A stretch of 64,000 bases of DNA from Ectocarpus siliculosus (lineage: Eukaryota; Sar; Phaeophyceae; Ectocarpales; Ectocarpaceae), in NCBI GenBank assembly GCA_000310025.1, contig FN649728.1, positions 3,284,804 to 3,348,803 of the forward strand, written 5' to 3'. Shown in pieces: positions 20,116 through 29,436 of the stretch. The translations under genes and the position numbers were made by a program. The notes under the pieces are model-generated. The model had not been told where the DNA came from and searched no databases. It worked only from the letters and a program-made list of their open reading frames with translations. Every line of letters begins with the position of its first letter. Position 1 is the stretch's first letter.

Positions 20116-23100
20116 TGCAATCGGGGCCGGTTGTGTCCGTGTCTTGTGCTGGTAAAGGCAGCCGCGAAAGGAAATCCGCGTTGCCGTTTGCCGAACCTTT
20201 CCGATATTTCAGGGTGTAGGTGAAGTTGGACAGGAATTCGAGCCATCGTTGTACCCTGGCGTTGTGTTCTCCAACCTTTCCAATGCTCTCTAAGGCTTTG
20301 TGATCTGAATAGATGATGAACTTGGTTGACCACAAATAGCCCCGAAGACGCTTAATGGCCCAAACAATGCCACCAGCTTCCAGATCCAGAACAGTCCAGT
20401 TCCGCTCCGCCGGAAGAGTAGCGCGGCTGATGTACACAATGGGTCTCACCGAGCCATCGAGTTGTTCTTGTTCCAGGGAGGCTCCAAAGCCGTCGATGCA
20501 CGCGTCGGAGCACAAACGGAGAGGACGGCTGTTGTCCTCGACCGCAGCCCAATCCGGGAAGACCAAAATCGGGGGACGCGCGAGTTCGCTCAACAACGTT
20601 TTGACAACCTTGACCATGCCCGGGGTGTACTTGAAGGGGACGCCTTGTTTGAGAAGAGAGTTGAGAGGCCGCACCTTGGTGGCGAGATTCTGAAGGAATT
20701 TCCGGTAGTAGCTGAGACCACCGAGGAGGCTCCTAAGCTGCTTAACATTCGTCGGCGGCGGCATGTGCGTGAGCGCCCTAACCTTGACGCCATCAGGGCT
20801 AACCCCAGCCGGGGAGATGGTGTGACCGAGGAAATTGGCGTGGGTGGCGCCGACACGAGCCTTCCCTGGAGACAGCTTGAGGTTGTACTGGCGCAGCCGT
20901 TTGAAAAACTCGATCATGTTGAGCACGTGTCCCAGAGGTTCCTCATCGAAACAGATAACATCATCCAGATAGGCAAGCACACGCTCCAGACCGTGCACCA
21001 CTCTGTTGATGACCTTGACGAACCAAGACGGGCTGGCGTTGGCTCCTTGCGGCATCCGAAGCCATTCGAACAACTGCGTGGGAGTGCAAAAGGCGGTGAG
21101 CGGGACAGTGTCTTCGTCACAAACGATCTGGTGGAAGGCCGAATTGAGATCGAAGATGGAGAACACTTTCCCGGTGTAGAGAGAATCCAAGATACCGTCC
21201 ACCCGAGGGAGAGGTTGTCCATCCAAGTCCACCAGGGCGTTGAGTCGTTTGTAGTTGACGGTGATGCGAACCGATCCGTCCTTCTTGGGGATGACGACCA
21301 GGGGAGAAGCCCAGGGAGAAGTGGAATGCTGAATGAGCCCTGCCGCCAAATACTGGTCCAAGACGGCATCCACTTTCTTCTGCATTAACGGGTTAATACG
21401 ATACGGGCGTGATGCGACGGGCTTCGTCCCTGCGGGGACAGAAAGAGTGAATGGCATGACGGTGCAGGAACCAAAATCGGTTTTCGAAGTAGAGAACACG
21501 TCGGAATACTCAACAAGGGCGTCGGCCAAACGATCAATAGCCTCCGGTGTCCATCCCGGGTTGTGTAGATCGAAAGCGATGTCGTGCATATGTGCGGGCA
21601 GCCTAGTCCACAATCGCAGAAAACTGGAGCGCTGGGCCTCGGAGAAGCGGTCAAGCAGTTCTTGTGGAGGCGGCTTCGGAGGAGGTGGGGCGGAGGCTGG
21701 GTCCGGAGAGCGGCGAGTCCCGGACTTGGGGCCAACGGCGTTGACCCGATGCGGTGATGTAGAGGACGGGGGGGCGGTGGGAGTCGAAGATGGAGCCGCC
21801 TTCAGGGTTTCTACCGGTACTCGTAATAGCGGTGCAGCAGACACGCCAATAACGTCGCCCGGCTCCAATTCGGCACAACCTGCAAGGGGAATACGCTGAA
21901 GACCATTGGAAACAAATGCATCGGGGAACGAAAGTGCACCCACTTCAGGTCGGAACGATACGAGATATTCGCCGATCAGCGCAGGCATGCCCGAAGAACG
22001 GACGAGGTCCACCTCAACAAGGGCCGGCTCCGGCCCCAAGGAAATGCCCGAGCTCCCTGCATATTTGAGGTGAAACGAAGAGGCAGGAGCGTCGTCGTGC
22101 GTAGCGTAAACACACGCGCCAGCGGTGAAACGTGGAGAGAGCGTGAGCTCGCCCATAACCCGGCCGTCCGGTCCAGGGTGGGGGAGGGTGGTGAACACTC
22201 GAGAGTTGAACCGCATCCAGCTATCGCGACCCAGAAGCACGGCGTGCCCCATGGCGGCATCTGGAACAACGCAGGCCCAGACCGCCAACGAAGCGGTAGC
22301 TCGAGCTCCATGAAGAAAATTAACGGTGAGACGAACTGACCGAGTGGTCACAAGGGCGGGTCCATCACCAAACCCACCCCAACGACGAGAGGGCGAAACA
22401 CGAACGCTGCCAGCTGTCAAGGCTCCAGCAGCTATCATGGCGGTGACCACGGAGTCGGACACAAAAGACGCAGGAGATCCAGAGTCCAGCAGCGCCACTC
22501 GCGCCAGTTGAGAAGTGGCTGTAGGTCCTCCATGCAGCAGGACCCGGGTGGTGTAAGAGTCCGAGTCCAACAGGAGCGTGCCGCCGACCAGGTCGGGCCC
22601 GTGTTCCAGAAGAGGAGGTTGGTCTGCACAAGCGGAGGTCGAGGCCACCAGATGAACACCAGGAGCATGGTCCCCCGGAGCGTCCAAATGGAGACAGGCT
22701 GGGTCTTCACCCCGGTCCTCCCGTGACGACGAACCGGCCGCGGTAGCAACCTCGTGGATGCGTCTACGGCCATGTGGAGGAGGCTGCGAAATGGGAGGTG
22801 CGGGAGAAGTGGAGGCGGGGAGAGCTTCGCCAGACAGGGGATGATCACGCAAAAGGCGCCGAACTTCCATCAAAGCTTTTCCCAACAAGTTTTTACCGCT
22901 AGACGCCCACTTGGATGAAACGCTAGCCTCCGGAAAGCATGCAGACATGCCGATACCCCAAACACGATCGAAGGGGCTAGCTTCCGCAAGGAGGCGGGTA
23001 CCCGTCTCCAGTAGATGTTGTTTCATGTCGCGGTTTTGAGCGAATTTGGCATACGACCCCGTAAGCACGATCTCTTCTCGACGACGCTCCCATTCAGCAT

Positions 23101-23425
23101 AGTCAAAAGGACGGACGTTACGACCCAAGTACTTGTGTGTCTTAGGATCTGGTGCAGCCATGATTTTGTCATACGACGTCATATCCCCAAACAACTTCGC
23201 TTTTTCAGACATCATAAATTGCTCACCACATGAATAACGTACCCCCAGTACGTCAAAAGCCGAGGGAGTCCATTGCGAGAACACAGACGGAGGTTTCCAG
23301 AAGAGGAGGACGTCATCCGAAGCGTACTCGCATTTGTCATCAAACGGCGGAGCCGGTGCAGGGCGCAGAGGCAAAGAGCGGGCACCAGGCACGGGCGGGG
23401 GTGGGTCAAGTGGACGGGTCCTCAT
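19406..23425 (-). CDS. Ty3 Pol: NADAR domain, protease, reverse transcriptase, RNase H (1339 aa frame)
   Basis: Residues about 31-195 are a NADAR (YbiA/COG3236-like) domain: FSQWTPSAFDVLGV, EQFMMSEKAKLFGD, LGRNVRPFDYAEWERRREEI, EASPFDRVWGIGMS and GKNLLGKALMEVRRLL match the family in order. About residue 310-325 is the retropepsin motif LLDSGSPASFV. Reverse transcriptase follows (ITVNYKRLNALVDLDGQPLP, LAYLDDVICF with its YxDD box, then YYRKFLQNLATKVRPL), and RNase H (LCSDACIDGFGASLEQEQLD, YSDHKALESIGK). The last 220 residues are Ser/Pro-rich and overlap the integrase frame. NADAR enzymes cleave N-glycosidic bonds in riboflavin intermediates or ADP-ribosylated DNA; a role in a retroelement is unknown to me. 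Confidence 0.88.
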   Translation of the reverse strand: MRTRPLDPPPPVPGARSLPLRPAPAPPFDDKCEYASDDVLLFWKPPSVFSQWTPSAFDVLGVRYSCGEQFMMSEKAKLFGDMTSYDKIMAAPDPKTHKYLGRNVRPFDYAEWERRREEIVLTGSYAKFAQNRDMKQHLLETGTRLLAEASPFDRVWGIGMSACFPEASVSSKWASSGKNLLGKALMEVRRLLRDHPLSGEALPASTSPAPPISQPPPHGRRRIHEVATAAGSSSREDRGEDPACLHLDAPGDHAPGVHLVASTSACADQPPLLEHGPDLVGGTLLLDSDSYTTRVLLHGGPTATSQLARVALLDSGSPASFVSDSVVTAMIAAGALTAGSVRVSPSRRWGGFGDGPALVTTRSVRLTVNFLHGARATASLAVWACVVPDAAMGHAVLLGRDSWMRFNSRVFTTLPHPGPDGRVMGELTLSPRFTAGACVYATHDDAPASSFHLKYAGSSGISLGPEPALVEVDLVRSSGMPALIGEYLVSFRPEVGALSFPDAFVSNGLQRIPLAGCAELEPGDVIGVSAAPLLRVPVETLKAAPSSTPTAPPSSTSPHRVNAVGPKSGTRRSPDPASAPPPPKPPPQELLDRFSEAQRSSFLRLWTRLPAHMHDIAFDLHNPGWTPEAIDRLADALVEYSDVFSTSKTDFGSCTVMPFTLSVPAGTKPVASRPYRINPLMQKKVDAVLDQYLAAGLIQHSTSPWASPLVVIPKKDGSVRITVNYKRLNALVDLDGQPLPRVDGILDSLYTGKVFSIFDLNSAFHQIVCDEDTVPLTAFCTPTQLFEWLRMPQGANASPSWFVKVINRVVHGLERVLAYLDDVICFDEEPLGHVLNMIEFFKRLRQYNLKLSPGKARVGATHANFLGHTISPAGVSPDGVKVRALTHMPPPTNVKQLRSLLGGLSYYRKFLQNLATKVRPLNSLLKQGVPFKYTPGMVKVVKTLLSELARPPILVFPDWAAVEDNSRPLRLCSDACIDGFGASLEQEQLDGSVRPIVYISRATLPAERNWTVLDLEAGGIVWAIKRLRGYLWSTKFIIYSDHKALESIGKVGEHNARVQRWLEFLSNFTYTLKYRKGSANGNADFLSRLPLPAQDTDTTGPDCIDGVDHAGVFLIRACGLNYHSSSTPEVGLGGLRPPCSAGVFSPPALQPPDFGDFRRHHPRLLDVRSDSPIDYQDSRRSSGVFVVSHVFASPVPVSCLAPATSRGMSPAASLANRYVHVLSSLPERGPLISSRTRAKTTAASGGTVTGPTYFGRQPRATIVPRASSTARRPSRSRSTNKTIRTGTRPLPSSATPTSAFSSTASAPQVPSPASARAASSVLPLYPGFAWDFAPPNASS

Positions 23426-24150
23426 CTCCGACGGGGAGGACCCAGAAAGCGAGGGAGGAGCGGGCGAAGTCGCTCCGGTCCATGATAGGGCGGCCTACGG
23501 GCGGCGGCTCCGGCGAGGTCAATGTTAGCAGAGGCCATTCGGCTATTAGAGACCTGTTCGTTAAGAGAAGTCTTTCCTGCGGCAGACGGATATGTGTGAA
23601 TGGACGCAGGGCGCTCTGGACTACTCCCCCGTGACAAAGGAGCCGAACCTTCCACAGAACGGTGGGCACTACCATCCGATCCCGATGGCAGTGGTGCAGT
23701 CAGCACGTTGTGGGCAGCAGAGGAAGACGCATTCGTATCAGGTGCTGCCACACGGGGGCAGCGGACGGTCGAAGACAACGAAAGCTGCGAAAGAGAAGGA
23801 GAATCGACGGGGTCCCCGACGAGTGTAGAAGAAGGCTCGTGTGCTATCCGAGAAGAGGCCCGGCTGACAATACCAGGAGAGTCTTGGCGAACAGTAGTAG
23901 ACGAGGTTCTTGTTCCTTCTGTAACCCGAGACGGCGAGGTGAGCAGGGGTGAACCACTCGACGTCTTACCTCCCTGTCGCCCACACCACAAAGGTTGTGC
24001 CGGAGTGGGTTTGTCATGTCCAATACCAGCAGACGATGAGGTGGGTGACGAGGAGGCGGGCCGAGAAACTAGATGTGATTTGGGGGCGTGGGGAGTATCC
24101 AAAGAAGTAGGCTGTACACGAACATCCTGGGAGACTCCAAAAGGGTGCAC
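23422..24150 (-). CDS. Ser/Pro-rich linker frame between gag and pol of the Ty3 element
   Basis: A 242-residue open frame, low complexity (Ser, Pro, Arg), between the end of gag and the NADAR block. It may be the N-terminal extension of pol, or simply an open frame over coding DNA. No domain is recognised. Confidence 0.35.
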   Translation of the reverse strand: MHPFGVSQDVRVQPTSLDTPHAPKSHLVSRPASSSPTSSSAGIGHDKPTPAQPLWCGRQGGKTSSGSPLLTSPSRVTEGTRTSSTTVRQDSPGIVSRASSRIAHEPSSTLVGDPVDSPSLSQLSLSSTVRCPRVAAPDTNASSSAAHNVLTAPLPSGSDGSAHRSVEGSAPLSRGSSPERPASIHTYPSAAGKTSLNEQVSNSRMASANIDLAGAAARRPPYHGPERLRPLLPRFLGPPRRR

Positions 24151-24198
24151 GGTGGTTGCTAGTGACGGTAGTACCGGCTGAACTCCGCCATCGGCATG

Positions 24199-25653
24199 TC
24201 ATTTCTTACCCTTCCAGCCCCTCTTGGCCGAAGTGGAAGTCTCCGATGAGGATTCTGTGTGCGAGGACTGTTTCATGTCCGATGTGTCAGATGAACGGCG
24301 GGCGCGTCCCGAGGAGTGAGCACGGGGTGGGTTGCGTCCTGTAGGTCGTCTATACGAGGTCATGCGCTTTTTCCACCGACTCCAAAGTGTGGGATCTTTT
24401 TCCATGCAGAGCTTGATATCATTGTTAAGCAGGCCTGTGGCGTTAATGAACCCACGAGTACAAGATTTGAAGGAGTGGTCTTCCCCTAAGCAGTTGAGGC
24501 ACTTGCCCTTGTACAGCCGAAGCGCGTTGCGGCGGTCTTCAGCCGAGACCAAGGGGGTGAACAATGGCGGATCATTCTTGGTTAGAGCCATCTCACTAGC
24601 GACGTTGTATACCTCTGGAAAGTGTCCTTGCAGCGGCCAGTCGCTGTAGTGCAACAGAAAAGGGTCTCGATCATAATAAGGTAGAGGGTCAACACTCATC
24701 ACCGCAGCCGAAGAACCTGGACTCCACGAAGGGGTCACCGACGACCGCAACGCCGAAGAAGCTACAGCACGCGAAACAGCAGACGAACTCCGAGCATTCG
24801 TGGAAGACACCGAAAAAAAATCGTCACCATGTACCGCCGGCGTGTGCGCGAATGCCCGCTTGTCCAACACATCCCACATATCGTCCAAACACGAAGCATG
24901 TCGCCCAAAAGGGGCTTCCATGGAGAGCTGCTCATCCTTGTACACCTGTCCAGACACTACGGGAAACTGCTTCAACATGGAGTCTCGAACAGCTATCTGC
25001 ACTTGTGCATCCGAAGGCTTGAACGCGTGATGAGAAACCATGACAGTCATGGCCAGAGCCTTATAGCGACGAATGTATTCTCCGTACGTCTCGCCGGTGG
25101 ACACGCCAAAACTACGAAGGCGATCGATCCCCGAGCTCTTGTCTTGAGTGTCCCAGGCGGCCGCCAATTTCTGGATAAAGAACGCGTACGTCGAGGGCCC
25201 GGCCGGTTCCTTGCGCAGATGGTTTTCTACCTGTTGGAAAGTGGCATCAAGAAATTCCAGCGTGGCACGGTTGGTGGTTTGACCTTCAACGACAGCAGCA
25301 CGAACACGTTTGCGCAACAACGGAAGCCATCCTGCGACCCAGGTGGAGGAAGCGAAAGTCTGCTTGCGTTTGACGTCGCTTTTGTTGAGGATCTCGGTGA
25401 CCACGCCCTTGCAGCTAGACGCGAAACGAGCAAATTCATCAGGATCAGAACCAAGGGGCAAGCGTGTGACACTATCAAGTTGTTCCGGCTTCAGCTTGTC
25501 CATCTTGTCTTGAATGCGGATGGTGTCGGCCTCCGCTGCAGCGGCGTCCGCAGCGTCCAAAGCCTCCTGCCTCGTCCTCGCCCCCGTGGAAGACAAAGGC
25601 AAGCTAGCATCATCCTGAGGCAACGGCGATGTCGCGTTGGCCGGTGACGCCAT
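24199..25653 (-). CDS. Ty3 Gag (484 aa) with CCHC zinc knuckle
   Basis: The capsid-like helical region spans residues about 45-300 (LDSVTRLPLGSDPDEFARFA, YGEYIRRYKALAMTVMVSHH). It is followed by a Ser-rich linker and, at residue about 400, a knuckle CLNCLGEDHSFKSC (CX2CX4HX4C). The C-terminus is Ser/Arg/Lys-rich. It would form the particle and bind element RNA. It starts 30 bases after the end of the 890-aa frame and is a single open frame. Confidence 0.8.
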   Translation of the reverse strand: MASPANATSPLPQDDASLPLSSTGARTRQEALDAADAAAAEADTIRIQDKMDKLKPEQLDSVTRLPLGSDPDEFARFASSCKGVVTEILNKSDVKRKQTFASSTWVAGWLPLLRKRVRAAVVEGQTTNRATLEFLDATFQQVENHLRKEPAGPSTYAFFIQKLAAAWDTQDKSSGIDRLRSFGVSTGETYGEYIRRYKALAMTVMVSHHAFKPSDAQVQIAVRDSMLKQFPVVSGQVYKDEQLSMEAPFGRHASCLDDMWDVLDKRAFAHTPAVHGDDFFSVSSTNARSSSAVSRAVASSALRSSVTPSWSPGSSAAVMSVDPLPYYDRDPFLLHYSDWPLQGHFPEVYNVASEMALTKNDPPLFTPLVSAEDRRNALRLYKGKCLNCLGEDHSFKSCTRGFINATGLLNNDIKLCMEKDPTLWSRWKKRMTSYRRPTGRNPPRAHSSGRARRSSDTSDMKQSSHTESSSETSTSAKRGWKGKK

Positions 25654-25682
25654 GACGTGGCCGGTCGCCGGGCGAGGATCGA

Positions 25683-28355
25683 TCAGGATAGACGTACGCG
25701 GGAGGGGGGGGGCACCACCAAAGGCTGTTGTAGCAGAGCTGGGGCGGTCGACGCTGATGACACCACCAAAGGCTGTTGCGGCAGAGCTGGGGCGGCCGGC
25801 GCTGATGACGATGACACTGCCGTGGCCCTGGCAGCTGCCTCATCGTGAACCTCGTACCCTGAACGAACTCCCGAGGAACTCGAAGCGTGGTCTTGCAATG
25901 GTGCCAAATGCGCCCGTGACGAAAAGGGTGGGGCAGAAGGTGGCATGCTAGGGGCGTTCGAGGGCACAGAAGGTGGTACATTCGAGTCGGCAGCAGCATC
26001 CACAACTTGGCCAGGCGTTTGCGCGCGCAGGAGAGTGAGCACTTGTTCCAACAGCATTTCAGTACGGGAAGCCGAAGTCGAGGCGTGTGATGCAGCATTG
26101 CGTGGTGAACCAACCCGTTCGTCCAAAAGCAAGGAAGATGTGGGCTGATCTACCACGGTGTGTGTAGGGGCATGGCTTTTAACCGCGGCGGAATGTTCAC
26201 GAAGTTGCATGTTGGCAAGTTTGAACGCCAAAGTAGACACGGGCGGCGGTCCTACATCAGCGGGGGGGAGCAAAACCGGTGGCGAAGAACAGAGTGAACC
26301 ATCTTCTGAGGCAGTCTTACGTTCCCCCAACAGCCCAGAACTACGAAAATCACACCGATCATACTGCACTTGCCTGCGACCCCGACCTGACTTCCGTCGC
26401 CCTTTGCCCCCTCGACCGCTGTCCGAGCTGGTCGCCCTGCTGTTGCCCCCGCTCCTCGTCGGGCTCCGGCTGCGGCTACGCCTACGCGAAGGCGTGTTGC
26501 TCCCGCGGCGGTCGCTGCTCCGGCTGCGACCACGCCGAGACGAAGGTGCGTGACGTGGCTGGCGGTCGGTGCTCCGGCTCCGGCTCCGGCTCTCGCGGTG
26601 TCGACGCTTGGACGAAGATTCCGCGTACCCCCGCCCGCCATCTTCAACACCCGGCCCTCGCGAAGTGCGCTCGGCCGTCCCGCTCTTGGCCGTGGGGGCT
26701 TGATCACCCCAACGGCTCCTCCGGCTGGTGGAGGCAGGAGCCGCCGACAGACTGTAGTCCTTGGTCCCTCCGGAACCATGCGCACGGCTTGCAGAATCCT
26801 GCTGTGGGAGCTGCAGATCATGCTGAAAATCGTCGTTGGTTGCAGTACGAGCTAGCGGCAACCGAATTCCCCCATTGTGCACCACCACCGCGGTTCCCTG
26901 GGGACCCTCGGTGAAGGAAGCCCTACGGAGAGCAGACACTAACCGAAACACACTCTGTCGTAAGGACGGTTCTAGCTGGTCGAGGAACGGACTCGTTACA
27001 AGATGTGCAAAACCAAGGTCTGTATAAGAGTCAGGACAGCGGTCACGCACGATGTGTTGGAGGCCAGCCCACGCAAAAAGGGCACTAGTTCGGTCAGCAT
27101 CATGGAAGGTGATCACATCTGTGGGCGTGGAAAGGGGGCGGGACAGGAACGCTGTGTCTTCTGCGTGAAACCTGTACTCCTCGGCTTCGTCGTCTGACGC
27201 GCCGTCGGCATCCCCGGCCGGCCCACCCAGCGTCACAGAAAACTGGGGAGCAGCAGCCACTTCCGGTGCCGCCTGGGGCGTGGGAGGGGGCACGACACGA
27301 CGACGGGCGGGTCGCGAAAGCAAAGTTGAAGCTTGCGGCCGGTGCCCGAGGTCCTCCAGCCGTGATCGGAGCGCCCCTTGCTTCGCCCTAGCAGCCCGGA
27401 CATACTCCTCGCGCGCCGCTAGTTCCGCTTTCTTCTGTGCAGCAGCCCGAGCAGCCTCGCGCTCCTCCTCCTGCTTCCTCGCAGCCTCCGCCAGAGCAGC
27501 CTCACGCTCCTCCTCCTGCCTCCTCGCAGCTTCCGCCAGAGCAGCCTCACGCTCCTTCGCCTGCTTCCTCGCAGCCTCCGCCAGAGCAGCCTGACGCTCC
27601 TCCTCCTGCTTCCTCGCATCATCCGCCAGAGCAGCCTCACGCTCCTCCAGCAGCTTCCGCTCTTCCGCCGCCGCTACCTCGCTAGCCAGACCGCGGTGCC
27701 ACATCTCGGTCAATTCTTGAAAGGCGGCGAACTCATCTTGCGACAAGTGCATCACCATGTCTTCCTGCGGGAGCGAGAAAGGGCGAGCGCAAATGGGGGA
27801 ACCAGGAGACGAACGAGCTGCCCTGACCACGTCGCGCAGGGAGATCCGTCCAGCGGTGTACGCTTGTTCCAGGTCCGCCGGATCCGCCGTGGCGATGTTG
27901 TACCTCAGGTCATCAGCTGCGGACGCGCCTGGAGTGGACTCGCTCTCGTCGCCCGTCCCGGCCCCTGCAAGCAGCTCCGCGGTGGACGGCTCGCCCTCGG
28001 CCTCGTAATCGAGGATTTCCTCATTGCCGTCCATCAGTTCCACATATCCGCTGGACATGGTGTTCTCTTTTTTCAAAAAGACAGGGCCAGAGGAAGGGCA
28101 GCTACTATCGATTTTTACAAGTGCAGAACGGCCAGCAACAGTAGATGTGTCACCCCCAACCGCTGTTGCGACAGCAGAACCGATTGCAGCGGAAACAGTA
28201 AAGCGGGGCGTAATCGCGGTAGAAGCAAACCGAGGTCCATGCGAAAAACGGAGATACCCACAGGACAGCAACGCCCGGCGATAAAAGCTTGATGCACACG
28301 AGGTTGAAGCGGATCCAACCAAGCAGAAAAGGCGTCCAAAAGCACACCATGCCAC
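25683..28355 (-). CDS. extra 5' protein of the Ty3 element: coiled coil and RS-rich region
   Basis: An 890-residue open frame between the 5' LTR and gag; the natural start may be Met 100 (MSSGYVELMDGNEEILDYEA). Residues about 205-330 form a heptad-like coiled coil built of near-tandem units (EEEREAALAEAARKQ). A globular-looking stretch follows (TDVITFHDADRTSALFAWAG). Residues about 590-680 are Arg/Ser-dipeptide-rich (SRSRSRSTDRQ, RRRSRSRSPTRSG), like SR splicing proteins. Another helical stretch (MLLEQVLTLLRAQTPG) and a Pro/Ala/Ser tail end it. No known retroelement protein is recognised. RS domains bind RNA and splicing factors, so an RNA-handling role is a guess. Confidence 0.6.
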   Translation of the reverse strand: MAWCAFGRLFCLVGSASTSCASSFYRRALLSCGYLRFSHGPRFASTAITPRFTVSAAIGSAVATAVGGDTSTVAGRSALVKIDSSCPSSGPVFLKKENTMSSGYVELMDGNEEILDYEAEGEPSTAELLAGAGTGDESESTPGASAADDLRYNIATADPADLEQAYTAGRISLRDVVRAARSSPGSPICARPFSLPQEDMVMHLSQDEFAAFQELTEMWHRGLASEVAAAEERKLLEEREAALADDARKQEEERQAALAEAARKQAKEREAALAEAARRQEEEREAALAEAARKQEEEREAARAAAQKKAELAAREEYVRAARAKQGALRSRLEDLGHRPQASTLLSRPARRRVVPPPTPQAAPEVAAAPQFSVTLGGPAGDADGASDDEAEEYRFHAEDTAFLSRPLSTPTDVITFHDADRTSALFAWAGLQHIVRDRCPDSYTDLGFAHLVTSPFLDQLEPSLRQSVFRLVSALRRASFTEGPQGTAVVVHNGGIRLPLARTATNDDFQHDLQLPQQDSASRAHGSGGTKDYSLSAAPASTSRRSRWGDQAPTAKSGTAERTSRGPGVEDGGRGYAESSSKRRHRESRSRSRSTDRQPRHAPSSRRGRSRSSDRRGSNTPSRRRSRSRSPTRSGGNSRATSSDSGRGGKGRRKSGRGRRQVQYDRCDFRSSGLLGERKTASEDGSLCSSPPVLLPPADVGPPPVSTLAFKLANMQLREHSAAVKSHAPTHTVVDQPTSSLLLDERVGSPRNAASHASTSASRTEMLLEQVLTLLRAQTPGQVVDAAADSNVPPSVPSNAPSMPPSAPPFSSRAHLAPLQDHASSSSGVRSGYEVHDEAAARATAVSSSSAPAAPALPQQPLVVSSASTAPALLQQPLVVPPPSRVRLS

Positions 28356-28978
28356 GCATACACAGCAGTGGAAGCTAGCACAAAAGGACCGGTATTAAAT
28401 GGGGACACGAGATTGTCCGACCAAAACACACGCAGAGCAGCACGGCGTTCCTCCGCAACGGGTGCCGAAGTGCGAGCAAAGACCGCTGTGGGTTTGCGCT
28501 GTTGAAAGGTTTCCAATTCGAATGCCTTGAGGGTGAATGATGCTCCAAAAAAAAATTCCATGTGATTGCGAAAAATGGAGGGAAGGCTGGTGGGGCGGCT
28601 GACACCCAATTTGTGTGCACACAATGCTCTCCACGTCGAAACAAGCGGAGTCAAATCGGAGAGCACCACAGGGAAATCCGCGGACATCGGCCGGTACGCC
28701 GGCATGAATGCAGTAGAAGTGGTAGCGGACGCGGGAAGCATGCTATCATCTCGAGTCCCGCTACACAAAGACAGCAACTCCGGTTGCTTCATGCAAAGCG
28801 TGTCCGCCACCGAAATAACTTCATGGACCGCCGATGCAGACAAAATAGCTTGGGAGGGGCGGCGAGCGTAGGAAAAATCACCTACAACATCGCGATGACC
28901 GCCGAGACGCGTATCCTTCGCAAGGTCCCAGTCCCGCGGGCGCTTAGCGAAAGCATCGCAAGCCAGCATCCTCGACAA
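28115..28978 (-). CDS. second extra 5' frame of the Ty3 element (287 aa)
   Basis: This frame begins about 160 bases inside the 5' LTR edge and overlaps the N-terminal 80 codons of the 890-aa frame. Residues about 14-215 have a protein-like mix of hydrophobic and charged segments (DFSYARRPSQAILSASAVHE, LPSIFRNHMEFFFGASFTLK, AWHGVLLDAFSAWLDP). The last 60 residues are in the overlap and may be shadow. I recognise no domain. Its position suggests an accessory leader protein or an N-terminal exon of the next frame. Confidence 0.45.
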   Translation of the reverse strand: MSRMLACDAFAKRPRDWDLAKDTRLGGHRDVVGDFSYARRPSQAILSASAVHEVISVADTLCMKQPELLSLCSGTRDDSMLPASATTSTAFMPAYRPMSADFPVVLSDLTPLVSTWRALCAHKLGVSRPTSLPSIFRNHMEFFFGASFTLKAFELETFQQRKPTAVFARTSAPVAEERRAALRVFWSDNLVSPFNTGPFVLASTAVYAWHGVLLDAFSAWLDPLQPRVHQAFIAGRCCPVGISVFRMDLGLLLPRLRPALLFPLQSVLLSQQRLGVTHLLLLAVLHL

Positions 28979-29134
28979 GAGAAGAAGCAGAGAAGGCTAA
29001 GTCTAGAATCTCGTGGGTGGTGAGACCAAATAACAAACAACCCCGTGATTGTGAAGAAAGCGTGACAACAACACACAGCAGTGTGGAGGCCGCGTCCAGC
29101 ACCCGCTTACCGTGTAATGCCAGCTGACGCCAAG

Positions 29135-29431
29135 TTTAAAGGAGGGGAAGCCGTGGGTGGTAGCTTGCTCCTAGAGATAGATGAAGGTAGGTTCTGTCGT
29201 TGACACGCTTGTCCACGATCACGTAGAGATGAGAAAGTTGCTTGTTATTGCTGAGAGACGATCAGCAAGGGTCTGAGGTGAAGTGGGGATCCAACTTCAC
29301 CTCAGGGGGGTACGCAGACTAGACAAAATCCTAAGAGAGTAGGTGTCTGAAGGGTATACCTCCTGAGACCGACCCACATCCTATCAACAATAAGATGTAC
29401 CCTATTTAAGCTAGCAGCCACACTCCTTAAC
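29135..29431 (-). repeat. 5' LTR of the Ty3 element
   Basis: Matches 15571-15867 without visible difference. On the minus strand it is followed after two bases by TGGCGTCAGCTGGCATTA. This is the right place for a tRNA primer-binding site, but I could not match it to a particular tRNA. Confidence 0.9.
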
Positions 29432-29436
29432 ACTCT

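Larger units (their letters stand above)
15571..29431 (-). mobile_element. Ty3/gypsy chromovirus-like LTR retrotransposon, 13.9 kb, very young
   Basis: The LTRs 15571-15867 and 29135-29431 are identical by eye (the match extends 3 bases by chance). The target duplication ACTCT lies at 15566-15570 and 29432-29436. From the 5' LTR (right side) the coding blocks run: a 287-aa frame, an 890-aa coiled-coil/RS frame, gag with zinc knuckle, a Ser-rich frame, NADAR domain, protease, reverse transcriptase, RNase H, integrase, chromodomain, Tudor-like module, then 1.2 kb of non-coding 3' sequence. Integrase after RNase H and the chromodomain define the Ty3 chromovirus branch. It looks near whole. Pol blocks occupy more than one overlapping frame, so either family-type frame changes or about two breaks exist. 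Size is well above the usual 5-8 kb. Confidence 0.93.
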
